Below, piece by piece: positions 24,579 through 33,250 of a DNA stretch of 64,000 nucleotides. Origin of the DNA: Candidatus Bathyarchaeota archaeon (GTDB lineage: Archaea; Thermoproteota; Bathyarchaeia; Bathyarchaeales; Bathycorpusculaceae); contig JAOZHT010000002.1 in assembly GCA_026014735.1 (NCBI GenBank), forward strand, positions 248,001 through 312,000, read 5' to 3'. A model generated the notes under the pieces. The model was not told where the DNA came from. It made no database searches and saw only the letters and a list, made by a program, of their open reading frames with translations. Position 1 is the first letter of the stretch. The number at the start of each line of letters is the position of its first letter. The position numbers and the translations under genes were made by a program.

Positions 24579-26879
24579 TTACCCTGTTGCTCCGACGGCG
24601 GCGTTGTATGCGTCCCAATCGATTTCGTAGATAGCTACTATCGGGACGATTCCGCCGTATTGGCTGGGCGAGGCGCTTATGCCTGAGAAGTAGGCTTGCT
24701 TGAAGTATGTCGGCGCCGCCACGGTCTGGTCAGGGGTTAAGTTTACGCCGGCTGCCTGCATTACGCTGCAGTAGGTGGCTTCGGCGTTGTTTAGCAGCTT
24801 AAAGACGGTGCTGCTTAAGCCCTTATTGTTCCATACCCAGGTGCCTGTTTGTTGATCAGAGGAGCCGAATGCGGATTCATTGGCCCATGAGTCTGCCGCG
24901 CTGACGAAACCTGAATCTATGAAGCGCTGCTGGGCTTGCCCCGAGATTCTTGCCATCCAGTACCATTTGCCTTCATCAGCAAAGCCAGCGGGGTACGCAA
25001 TGTACTCTCCACCTGAACTTGAAGTCGAGGAGGAATTCTGGTAGAAGGTTAAGGTGAGGAAGACAGCGATGTATTTAACGCGGGACTGATCGTAGGTTGA
25101 AAGCATACGCAGCGTCTGATTTTCGTTTCCCATGAATGCGAAGCCCACGTTCTCTATCTGCGTGCTGTTACTTGTGGTGTTATCCGCCAGGCTGGTCACG
25201 TTGCCTATGTCGGTAAGCCAGTTGCCATAGTCCCACCACATCACAACAACGTCGGATGGCGCCGCATTGGTGTCAAGCCATTCGAGCGCGTCAAGCCATG
25301 CAGTGATGGGTTCGTTGAGGTTTGCTCCGCCCACTGGCAAACTTGAGGCGCTAATTGCAGTTGGGGTATAGGCCTGGGAGACCGCTCGGGGGGTTCCGCC
25401 TGTTTGGGGCGAAAACGCTAAGCTGGTCACCAGCAGCATGAATATGACGAGGACAGCGATGCCGCCGAATTCTTTGCTGACCCGGGGCATTTTGCGTTTA
25501 GCCTTCACAACCATCCGCGGTGCCTCCTGCAGCATATTAAAGAAGGGCGAGATTAAGCCAACGATGCCTATGCCCGCGATTATCGCGAAAGCCGGCGCTA
25601 AAATAACCAGCAACCGAACCATGGAGGTTGAGAAGTAAAGTGCGGTTGCACCGAAGAGCAGCAGGAAGATGTTTCGGTTGGTTGGCTTTTTGAGTACGAA
25701 GTAGAAGCCGACGAGGAAGAAGAGGATGCTGACGCCCATTTCGATGTAGAGGTTGCCCCATGCTGAAATGCGCTGCTCAGCCACTGAATCGATGAGTGGA
25801 GATGCTGAGCGGATGAAGGGGTCAAGGACCGTGATGAATTTTCCAGCTAGGCTAGTTAATGCGCCAGTGGCGGCTAACACGGCGAATACGGCGACTATCG
25901 CAACCACGGAGCCGGCAACCAGCGTCATTTTGTTTCGGACGGTTATGTTGTTGCGTAGAAGCTCAGCTACCAGAAGCACCACGAACCCAGCAGCTACAAG
26001 CAGCACTACGGCTGACACCAGATAGTTAAATGAGAGGTAGGGTACCTGCATGCCGATGAACAGAGCCAAGCCGAAGGTTATGCTGTAGCTGATGAGCAGT
26101 CTTTGGCTGTAGCGCCGGAGCAGCACCATCGCGAATACGAAGAGCACGGATAAGCCGATGATGTAGTAAGCTGCGCCCCAGCCGCCGATGAAGTATGCCA
26201 GCGCTAAACCCGCGCCGACTGAATAGAACAGAGAGCCCTTAAGCGATCGGTTGCCATCTAAGGAACGCAGGAACAGGAAAATGAACAGGACTAAACCTAA
26301 GACACCGGGGACTTCTGTGTCGAAGAATCCCAGGGAGCTTCTTTGAAGGAACGAGGGGGCAACTGCAAGGAACAGGGCTGCGAATAAGCCGACTGTGCGT
26401 CCACCCATGTCTTTGCCCAGTAAGTAGAGGATGGTGCAGGATATTACCGCTATGAATGCCGGTAGAATCGAGCAGAAAGTCATCAAATCAAAGCTGCCGA
26501 ACACCGAAGCTATGCTGTAGAGCGCCCACGCGGTCATGGGCAGAGAGGGCAATGCGCCAGACATGTCTAAGCCGTTAGGGTACCATTTCATCATGTCAAA
26601 CCATGGAGTCGGATAATACGGGGAAAGCGGACCAAACTCCACCATATGCTTGGTTAAGCTCAATTGATAGTAGGGGTCAAACTCGTTAAGGTAGGCTGTG
26701 CCTGCAGCAAGGTTTTCCCAGCGAAGCGGCAAAATGCGTACGGTAAAGGCGATAAAGAGAATAAGGATTAATGCTGCGTATGCGAGGATTGTGCCGTGGC
26801 TTACCTGTATGCCTACTCTGTTGAAGACTGACAAGCCATTGCCAAGCCTTTCTTTAATTGATTCCCCCACTTTAGCCAT
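24579..26879 (-). CDS. aglB: Oligosaccharyltransferase catalytic subunit AglB (STT3)
   Basis: The start is set at ATG 26879, because the TATA box (26927-26936) lies between it and the earlier in-frame ATG at 26951. The 766-residue protein has EFDPYYQLSLTKHMVEFG (the acidic metal site in the first outside loop), GFFDTEVPGVLG (second acidic loop), about 13 membrane helices and the hallmark VVMWWDYGNWL (WWDYG, about residue 548) in the outside C-terminal domain. It transfers lipid-linked glycans to Asn sequons of surface proteins such as those at 8-16 kb. Confidence 0.93.
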   Translation of the reverse strand: MAKVGESIKERLGNGLSVFNRVGIQVSHGTILAYAALILILFIAFTVRILPLRWENLAAGTAYLNEFDPYYQLSLTKHMVEFGPLSPYYPTPWFDMMKWYPNGLDMSGALPSLPMTAWALYSIASVFGSFDLMTFCSILPAFIAVISCTILYLLGKDMGGRTVGLFAALFLAVAPSFLQRSSLGFFDTEVPGVLGLVLFIFLFLRSLDGNRSLKGSLFYSVGAGLALAYFIGGWGAAYYIIGLSVLFVFAMVLLRRYSQRLLISYSITFGLALFIGMQVPYLSFNYLVSAVVLLVAAGFVVLLVAELLRNNITVRNKMTLVAGSVVAIVAVFAVLAATGALTSLAGKFITVLDPFIRSASPLIDSVAEQRISAWGNLYIEMGVSILFFLVGFYFVLKKPTNRNIFLLLFGATALYFSTSMVRLLVILAPAFAIIAGIGIVGLISPFFNMLQEAPRMVVKAKRKMPRVSKEFGGIAVLVIFMLLVTSLAFSPQTGGTPRAVSQAYTPTAISASSLPVGGANLNEPITAWLDALEWLDTNAAPSDVVVMWWDYGNWLTDIGNVTSLADNTTSNSTQIENVGFAFMGNENQTLRMLSTYDQSRVKYIAVFLTLTFYQNSSSTSSSGGEYIAYPAGFADEGKWYWMARISGQAQQRFIDSGFVSAADSWANESAFGSSDQQTGTWVWNNKGLSSTVFKLLNNAEATYCSVMQAAGVNLTPDQTVAAPTYFKQAYFSGISASPSQYGGIVPIVAIYEIDWDAYNAAVGATG

Positions 26880-26926
26880 CTCTCTTTCCAATGTAGTTTT
26901 AGATTGTACTATTTTACACATTGCAG

Positions 26927-26936
26927 ATTTATTTAT
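26927..26936 (-). promoter_or_regulatory. aglB promoter TATA box
   Basis: ATAAATAAAT on the minus strand; transcription would begin near 26906, about 27 nt before ATG 26879. Confidence 0.55.
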
Positions 26937-27170
26937 GGCTTTCCAAAACAATGAGGCAGGGGGTTTGAAAGCTTCAGCTGTTCATCAACTCGCCCCTGAA
27001 CTAATCGGCAACCCCGCATCCATGGCGAACAAGAAAAAGCGTCAAGCCCACAAAACAAACCAAAAATTCATGCAAAAACAGCTTTTCGGCAAAACACCCC
27101 AGCCCCCACTGCAAGCCATTTTAGAACTCTGTTTTGGACAGCCGCAACAGGATAAGCACGCGAAGAATGT

Positions 27171-27341
27171 TTATCGCTTGTTTACCGGCTTAACTTCTAC
27201 ATCGATAGGCAGCAGAGAAAGTTTGCGCCCACATTTAGGGCAGTTTCCACCGCTCAACTGGATTATTTCGTCGGGAGGCTTGAGTTCTGCTCCTTCGTAG
27301 AGGACATGACTGCAGCCATGACAGATGACACGTTGCGGCAT
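27171..27341 (-). CDS. 56-residue zinc-ribbon protein
   Basis: ATG at 27341 opens a 56-codon minus-strand frame with RVICHGCSHVLYEG and GGNCPKCGRKLSLLP: two Cys-x2-Cys knuckles 24 residues apart, a classical zinc ribbon. Small zinc ribbons of this type are common in archaea, and their partners are usually unknown. The frame on the opposite strand at this site is longer but lacks any recognisable feature. The about 230 bp between this gene and the aglB promoter show nothing else. Confidence 0.65.
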   Translation of the reverse strand: MPQRVICHGCSHVLYEGAELKPPDEIIQLSGGNCPKCGRKLSLLPIDVEVKPVNKR

Positions 27342-27439
27342 CCCAACCATCCTGAATGTTATAGGGGTATGTTGCCGCGGTATTTATCAGTTTTCTGGGA
27401 AAGTTATTTATCCCTCAGCAGGCGACTTTGACCTAAGAT

Positions 27440-28471
27440 GTGGATTGCTTGAATAAAACGCCGCTTATCACCATCGGAATCGTCGCGTATAACCGCGCGT
27501 GGATAATTGATAAAATGCTGGCTTCCATACAGAGCCAAACCTACCCCCACAGCAGCCTATACGTGCTCTTTGTCGACGGGGAAAGCAAAGATGGAACCGC
27601 ACAACATGCACAAACCATGCTTAAACAATCCGATTTCGAGGGTTACCAAGTCATCGTCAAGAAATGCAACATACCCGAAGGCCGAAATATTTGCCTCAGC
27701 CAGATGCGGGGGGAGCTGCTTTTGTTCTGGGACAGCGACGTAATCATGCCCCAAGACGCCGTTTCAAGGCTTGTTGATTCGTTGCAGCGGGAAGGGGCCG
27801 ATTTGATGTCGGCTGTGGTGAGGCAAATCACCGTTGCATCAACCGATGAGATTGCAGAAAAAATCCGGGAAATCACCGCTCCAACGGATCAGCCGCAGAA
27901 GCCAACAGAAACAATCAAGGCGGCGATGATGGGGCAATCATTGCTCACCCAGAAACTAGCCAAGGCGGTTTCCTTCGATGAGCAACTCACCATCCAAGAG
28001 GACACGGATTTCTGTCTACGCGCCCGCGAGCAGGGTTTCCGTTTAATGCTGGATCCCAACATCACGGTTTTAGATGTTAACATGTTTAACGTGGCCTACA
28101 GCGACATCTGCATCGACATGTCCTTTGGCGACGCCTTGAAGGGCATCCGCAAAAAATCCAAGGTGCAGGTCTACGCTTACCCATTCCAGAGGGGGTGGCG
28201 CCGCAACTTTTTCTGGCAATACAAACGCTACGTGTTCTATCTGCTCTACCTCCCCGCCTTAGCCCTGACGCTGTATGGGCTAATAGCGCAGAACCTCATC
28301 GCTGCCCTGATATTCCCAGCTTACGCCCTGTTTTATTTGGCGCTGCAGATCCGGCGGCGAGGCGCAGGCAGGGGATTTAGGGCGTTTGCTTTGAGTCTGC
28401 TGGTAGGCATCCCCAACGCATTGTGGGTGGCGGTTTACTGGGTGAAATACAAGATATCAAAACCCAAGTAG
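27440..28471 (+). CDS. Family 2 glycosyltransferase with C-terminal membrane helices
   Basis: The 343-residue protein begins LITIGIVAYNRAWIIDKMLA, has the GT-A sugar-nucleotide sites LFVDGESKDGT and LLFWDSDVIMPQDA, and an acceptor-region EDTDFCLRAREQGF. Two or three hydrophobic helices follow at about residues 262-330. It is a membrane-associated sugar transferase, probably for glycan assembly with the nearby AglH-like and AglB proteins. Start is GTG at 27440. Confidence 0.85.
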   Translation: MDCLNKTPLITIGIVAYNRAWIIDKMLASIQSQTYPHSSLYVLFVDGESKDGTAQHAQTMLKQSDFEGYQVIVKKCNIPEGRNICLSQMRGELLLFWDSDVIMPQDAVSRLVDSLQREGADLMSAVVRQITVASTDEIAEKIREITAPTDQPQKPTETIKAAMMGQSLLTQKLAKAVSFDEQLTIQEDTDFCLRAREQGFRLMLDPNITVLDVNMFNVAYSDICIDMSFGDALKGIRKKSKVQVYAYPFQRGWRRNFFWQYKRYVFYLLYLPALALTLYGLIAQNLIAALIFPAYALFYLALQIRRRGAGRGFRAFALSLLVGIPNALWVAVYWVKYKISKPK

Positions 28472-28515
28472 CCAACTTGCATAGTTACGTAACAGTTACC
28501 CCATCCAATTAGGGC

Positions 28516-30594
28516 ATGAAAGGCTTGAGTAAGTACACCTTAATCATCACCGAAAAACCCGATGCAGCAAACCGCATAGCAACCGCCCTCGACGAGCAAG
28601 GCAGCCCCAAAAAATCCCTGAAAAACGGCGTCCCCATCTACCATGCCAACCGCGGCGGCGACATCATGGTTGTTCCGGCGCTGGGGCACCTCTACACCAT
28701 CACCGCCCAGAAGGGCACCCGCGGCTACCCAGTTTTCGATTACCGATGGGTCCCCCGATACGTAGCTGAGCGAAAAGCCAAGCATATCCGGGTGTGGCTA
28801 GACGTCATCAGCAAGCTTGCATTGGATGCTGAGGCGTTTGTGGATGCCTGCGACTTCGACGTGGAGGGCAGCATCATCGGCTTTAGCATTCTGCATTACG
28901 CCTGCAGCGGCAAAGACGCAGTGGCTAAACGCATGAAGTACTCCACCCTAACCGAGGAGGAACTACAGGACGCCTACGCGCATCTGCTGCCCCACCTGGA
29001 TTTCCGGCTTATCGAGGCGGGGCTAACCCGGCATGAACTGGACTGGCTCTTTGGCATAAACCTCTCCCGCGCCCTCACCCAAGCCGCCAAAAACAGCAGC
29101 GGACAATACGCCACCTTAAGCACGGGCCGGGTGCAGGGACCGACATTGAGGTTTTTAGAGGAGCGAGAACGGGAAATCCGAGGGTTTGTGCCCTCGCCTT
29201 ACTGGACCCTCACCGCGAAGGTAGCTGTGGGCGACGTGGCTTTTGATGTGGAATATGGCAAATCCATCCAAACCGAGGCGGAGGCAACCGCGCTGCGGGA
29301 CAGCTGCAGAACCAGGCAGGGCATAATCGTGTCGGTGGAGGCTAAGGAGTGCTTTGTGGCGCCGCCGGTGCCCTTTGACCTTGGCAGCCTGCAAAGCGAA
29401 GCCTACAAGCATTTCCGCTACACCCCCATGCGCACGCTGAGCATTCTTCAGCGGCTATACCTTGATGCGCTGGTTTCTTATCCCCGGACCAGCAGCCAAA
29501 AGCTCCCAGCGTCCATCGGCTATCGGGGCATACTGGGGAAACTAACCCGAGCCGCCAGCTACAGCAAACACGCCGCTGAACTGCTCGTTAAAGCGGACCT
29601 CAAGCCTAATGAGGGCAAAAAAACCGACCCGGCTCACCCAGCTATCTACCCCACAGGCAACTTTGCACAGAAACCCCTAGGGTCAGCAGAGAAAAATGTT
29701 TACGACCTGGTGGTTAAGCGGTTTCTAGCGGTTTTCGGCGACCCCGCATTGCGCCAATGCATCAACGCCACCGTAAACCTCAACGATGTCCCCTTCGGCT
29801 TTGCGGCGGCGCGGACGCTTCGGGAAGGCTGGTTTAAGCTTTACAGGCCCTATGTTGCACTGAAAGATGATGCGGTGCCGCCTTTAGCTGAGGGATGCCC
29901 CGTGGATGTTAAGCGCCTATTGGTCAGGCAGCATTTTACGCAGCCGCCGCCCCGATATAACCCCCGAAGCCTCCTCCAGAAGATGGAGAAGGAGGAAATC
30001 GGAACCAAAGCCACGCGGGCAGCCATCATCGACATACTGCAGAAGCGCCGCTACCTAAACGGAGCCGACAGCCTATCCGTCAGCGATTTAGGGCTCTCAG
30101 TCACGGAGGTTCTAGAACAATATTGCCCAACGTTGGTTTCCTCTGAGATGACGCGGACGCTGGAGGCAAAGATGGAGCAGATTGAGAGGGGCCAAGAAAC
30201 CAAGCAGCAGGTGCTTTCAGAGGCCGTGGAAACCCTCAAAGCAGTCACTGCCGCCCTTAAAAGCCAAGAGGCACAGGTCGGAGCCCACCTAAGCAGGGCA
30301 ATCGCGGATGCCCGCCAAGAGGAAAAAACCGTTGGGAAATGCCCCGGGTGCGGTGGGAAACTGGTTGTTTTGCGTTCCAAAAAAAGCGGGAAGCGGTTTG
30401 TAGGCTGCATGGGCTATTTCGAGGGCAAATGCAAGGTGACTTATCCGCTGCCGCAGACGGGGACGGTTAAGCCGTTGCCTGATGCCTGCAAAAGCTGCGG
30501 TGCACCCGTCGTGGCGGTGTATATGCGGGGGCGCAAAGCATGGCGGCTATGCCTTAATCCCCAGTGTTCCTCGAAGGCGAAAAAGCAGTCCTGA
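28516..30594 (+). CDS. topA: DNA topoisomerase IA
   Basis: The 692-residue enzyme starts with a Toprim domain (LIITEKPDAANRIATAL; acidic DACDFDVEGSIIGF at about 111-124), has RALTQAAKNSSGQYATLSTG, and the active-site Tyr in LVSYPRTSSQKLP (about 321). Two C-terminal zinc ribbons (CPGCGGKLVVLRSKKSGKRF at about 609, CKSCG...CLNPQC at about 658-684) complete the archaeal layout. It relaxes negative supercoils by single-strand passage. Confidence 0.93.
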   Translation: MKGLSKYTLIITEKPDAANRIATALDEQGSPKKSLKNGVPIYHANRGGDIMVVPALGHLYTITAQKGTRGYPVFDYRWVPRYVAERKAKHIRVWLDVISKLALDAEAFVDACDFDVEGSIIGFSILHYACSGKDAVAKRMKYSTLTEEELQDAYAHLLPHLDFRLIEAGLTRHELDWLFGINLSRALTQAAKNSSGQYATLSTGRVQGPTLRFLEEREREIRGFVPSPYWTLTAKVAVGDVAFDVEYGKSIQTEAEATALRDSCRTRQGIIVSVEAKECFVAPPVPFDLGSLQSEAYKHFRYTPMRTLSILQRLYLDALVSYPRTSSQKLPASIGYRGILGKLTRAASYSKHAAELLVKADLKPNEGKKTDPAHPAIYPTGNFAQKPLGSAEKNVYDLVVKRFLAVFGDPALRQCINATVNLNDVPFGFAAARTLREGWFKLYRPYVALKDDAVPPLAEGCPVDVKRLLVRQHFTQPPPRYNPRSLLQKMEKEEIGTKATRAAIIDILQKRRYLNGADSLSVSDLGLSVTEVLEQYCPTLVSSEMTRTLEAKMEQIERGQETKQQVLSEAVETLKAVTAALKSQEAQVGAHLSRAIADARQEEKTVGKCPGCGGKLVVLRSKKSGKRFVGCMGYFEGKCKVTYPLPQTGTVKPLPDACKSCGAPVVAVYMRGRKAWRLCLNPQCSSKAKKQS

Positions 30595-30783
30595 CCGGGA
30601 AAGCCACCGCTGGTTAGCCAAGAACGGGTTTTCGCCGCAGTATCATGGGGTTTAGGGGTTGGGTTTTTTGGCGATGCGTGGTTTGGCTGAGGGCATCTAG
30701 GGCGTCGTTGAGGCGATATTTTGTTGGCTTTCAGAAAAATTCATTAACTGGAGAAGGGGCTAAAGAAGTAGCACAGTACCTAT

Positions 30784-31236
30784 TTGAGGATGAGGAAGAA
30801 AGCAGCTATGTCTGGAAAAATGAAGAAAACCTCCGAAAACATGTCGTTTTCGCTGAGTCGATGGTTCCGCAAATTAACCCAGAATGCACCCGCAGCAACC
30901 ATAGTAACCCTCGTCGGCATATCCTACGCCATATTTCTCTTCGGCGGAGGCCTCTATGACCTTATCAACGCGGGAACAATTCAGCCCTCAGGCTACAGTG
31001 CAACTACAGGGCAATTCTTCTTCCTCTACCCGGACATAAGCCAGCAGTTCGTGGCAGACACCATCGTAGCCATAACGCTCTACGCATTGGGCTTTGTGGG
31101 GATGCTGGCGGTTTACCAGAGCACCAAAAACTTCAACAAGCCACGGCAAGCCTACATGCTGCTGGTGATAGGCGTTACCTTCCTGCTGCTCTCATACATA
31201 TTCCTGGAAGGCGCAGTCCTGTTCAAAACGAGCTAA
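30784..31236 (+). CDS. OST3/OST6/OSTC-like oligosaccharyltransferase accessory subunit
   Basis: The protein of up to 150 residues has three membrane helices (about 38-58, 86-108, 121-142). It aligns by eye with the DC2/OSTC subunit of the eukaryotic oligosaccharyltransferase: GGGLYDLIN after the first helix, YPDISQQFVADTIVAITLY, GMLAVYQSTKN then a short Asn-Lys-Pro loop, and the third helix LLLSYIFLE. It has no thioredoxin domain, like OSTC and unlike OST3/OST6. aglB lies 4 kb away. Start codon is uncertain among TTG 30784, ATG 30790 and ATG 30808. The 189 bp before it hold nothing I can name. Confidence 0.55.
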   Translation: MRMRKKAAMSGKMKKTSENMSFSLSRWFRKLTQNAPAATIVTLVGISYAIFLFGGGLYDLINAGTIQPSGYSATTGQFFFLYPDISQQFVADTIVAITLYALGFVGMLAVYQSTKNFNKPRQAYMLLVIGVTFLLLSYIFLEGAVLFKTS

Positions 31237-31297
31237 ACGCTCCCCTTCTCTTCAAATAATTTAGCTATAGTTTCTAAGTTTATGTTTCTGGTTTGCT

Positions 31298-31816
31298 CTA
31301 CCAGGGGTTCTTTTTCAGCTTAAGCTTATACGCTAAGTAATTAGTGAACAAGTGAATCGGCGGAGTAATCAAAAGAACCGTTATGGCCACTGCCCAGTTC
31401 ACGCCAGCCCAACCTGCCAGAGCCAGCGGCAAAGAAAACACCACGGCGCCCACCACGAAGTCAACCTGATCCACGACAGGCAACAACCCGCCGGGTGCAA
31501 TGTCGAGGCGTCTCTTTATGAATGCACCCGTTAAGTCGCCAAGCAAGGCACCGAGGGGAATCAGCAAGGCAAAGGCAACGGGGTAGTTGTCAAAACCGAA
31601 AACTGCGCCCTCCGCTAAGCCGACGCCTACGCCCACCAGCCAACCGAAGAAGAAGCCGCGCCAGGTTTTGTTGTTGCCGAAGACCCGTTTGCCGTCGACA
31701 AAGTTTCTGCCGAAATCCATCTTTTTGCCGCCGCCTGCCAGAACGGGGGTGCCGTTGGCGCAATAAGCGGGGAAAATGAATATGAGGGCTTGCGCGACTA
31801 TGAGGGCAACATCCAT
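31298..31816 (-). CDS. carS: CDP-archaeol synthase CarS
   Basis: The 172-residue membrane protein has PAYCANGTPVLAGGGKKMDF, FVDGKRVFGNNKTWRGFFFG and GDLTGAFIKRRLDIAPG, the DUF46/CarS landmarks. It transfers CMP from CTP to digeranylgeranylglyceryl phosphate, an essential archaeal lipid step. About five helices are visible. It lies 6 nt downstream of radB. Confidence 0.93.
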   Translation of the reverse strand: MDVALIVAQALIFIFPAYCANGTPVLAGGGKKMDFGRNFVDGKRVFGNNKTWRGFFFGWLVGVGVGLAEGAVFGFDNYPVAFALLIPLGALLGDLTGAFIKRRLDIAPGGLLPVVDQVDFVVGAVVFSLPLALAGWAGVNWAVAITVLLITPPIHLFTNYLAYKLKLKKNPW

Positions 31817-31822
31817 TGGGTT

Positions 31823-32530
31823 TCAACCGTACTTTGGGAATTGTGTATCTCTTATTCCGACTTCCCCTATTTGTATGTAGCATATGTTTTGAGCCACAAG
31901 CTGTGGAGCCTTCTCAAGGGTCACTTTGATTGCTGGAGGATACTCGGTGGGTTTAAGCGCGATTATTAGGTCAGCCCAGAACTTGAGGACACGCGTGGCA
32001 ACGGGGCGGACGCTTTCGTTTTCCTCATTCATTATACTGCGGACCTGGCTGGTTAAGATAAGGGGGATACGGCGGGTTTTCACGGTCTGCGCCAAAATCG
32101 CCAGCTGCCGATTAAGTTCACGGTTCACACTGTAGGCTTTGGCGTGGGCGGCGGCTTGGGCGCTGTAGAGCGAAGTGAAAGTGTCAATCACGATTAAGCC
32201 CACGTTGACAGTGTAGTCTTCAATGTGATCTACCACGGCGGTTTGCTCCCGGAAGTCCCGGGGCTTAACCAGCACAATCCGCTCGGCCACCGCATCGAAT
32301 CTGTCACCTGCAAGCTGCGAGAGCCGCTTTGCCGAAAAAGTGTTATCGCAGTCCACATAGAGCACTTTTCGGTTTTGCATGGCGGCGTGGAGGGCGCATT
32401 GCATGGCCAGCGTGGATTTGCCGGTTTCGGGTTCTCCATAGATTAGGGTGATGGTTTGGGGCTGGATGCCTCCGCCTAAGGCGTTGTCGATGCATTCTAT
32501 GCCCGTTGCTGTTTGCGCCATGGAGTTCAC
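31823..32530 (-). CDS. radB: DNA repair protein RadB
   Basis: The 235-residue recombinase paralogue has Walker A GEPETGKSTLAMQC (about residues 32-45), VLYVDCDNTFSAKRL, Walker B VGLIVIDTFTSLY and the LILTSQVRS strand. It lacks the RadA N-terminal HhH domain, as RadB does. Start could be GTG 32530 or ATG 32521. Confidence 0.92.
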   Translation of the reverse strand: MNSMAQTATGIECIDNALGGGIQPQTITLIYGEPETGKSTLAMQCALHAAMQNRKVLYVDCDNTFSAKRLSQLAGDRFDAVAERIVLVKPRDFREQTAVVDHIEDYTVNVGLIVIDTFTSLYSAQAAAHAKAYSVNRELNRQLAILAQTVKTRRIPLILTSQVRSIMNEENESVRPVATRVLKFWADLIIALKPTEYPPAIKVTLEKAPQLVAQNICYIQIGEVGIRDTQFPKYG

Positions 32531-32593
32531 GTCAACGTATTTAATGTGAAAATAAATAAGGTGTTTTGCACTTAAACGTTAAGGATTGCGTGT

Positions 32594-33250
32594 ATGAAGG
32601 GAAAAGTTGCCGTTGCAACGGTGCAGGGAAAAACCTACTTTTATTTAGTTAACGCGCTAAAGGAACACGCAATCCCATTTACCAGCCTGATTCCGGGGGA
32701 GGCAGTGCCGGCGAGGGTAAAGCTGGTTTTAACTACGCCGCAGGAGCAATCCAAAGTGCTGTTTGAGCCCCTGATGGTTTTCCGCAGCGAAGCCGAATTG
32801 GACCAGTTGATGATTGAGGTGATGCGGGTGCTGCATGGCAAATCTGCCTACAATAAAATCATCGTGGGAATCGACCCCGGCGAAGCCACTGGGTTGGCGA
32901 TTATAGCGGATGGCATCGTTATCTTGGAGGAGAACTGCTATAGCATTCACCAAACAATCACTAACATTCTTAAGGTAATGCGGACAGTTAATCTTGCAGT
33001 TACCGATGTCACGGTGAAAATCGGCAACGGCGTCCCCGTCTACCGTGAGATCCTAGAGGAACTTGACTATGCGTTGCCACCGCAGGTCACTTTAGAGGTG
33101 GTGGGGGAAGCGGGAACCAATCGCCCGCTAAAAGAGCACCGGCGCAGCCGAAAGATTAGACATATATCCTCTGCTATCCGTATAGCTGGCAGAACAGGAC
33201 GCCAAGCGATGAGGAGAAAAACACTTGAGGCAGACCATACAGCCCAATAA
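32594..33250 (+). CDS. RuvC/RNase H-fold protein
   Basis: The 218-residue protein contains IIVGIDPGEATGLAIIADG (about residues 91-108), the first acidic strand of the RuvC/YqgF fold, then alternating strands and helices and a basic C-terminus (HRRSRKIRHISSAIRIAGR). The first about 85 residues form a separate small alpha/beta domain. The family is an archaeal uncharacterised group; a nuclease or RNA-processing role is possible. It overlaps the Clp1-type kinase gene by 26 nt, so the two are co-translated. Confidence 0.6.
   Translation: MKGKVAVATVQGKTYFYLVNALKEHAIPFTSLIPGEAVPARVKLVLTTPQEQSKVLFEPLMVFRSEAELDQLMIEVMRVLHGKSAYNKIIVGIDPGEATGLAIIADGIVILEENCYSIHQTITNILKVMRTVNLAVTDVTVKIGNGVPVYREILEELDYALPPQVTLEVVGEAGTNRPLKEHRRSRKIRHISSAIRIAGRTGRQAMRRKTLEADHTAQ

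Noticed and set aside
26698-27300. 200-codon plus-strand frame across the aglB promoter
   Set aside because: It runs through aglB and the zinc-ribbon gene antisense and has no recognisable segment; a start at ATG 27023 (MANKKKRQAH) was considered but lacks a binding site.
30645-30959. 104-codon frame overlapping the OSTC-like gene
   Set aside because: It is in another frame of the OSTC-like gene and is Arg/Ser-rich without motifs.
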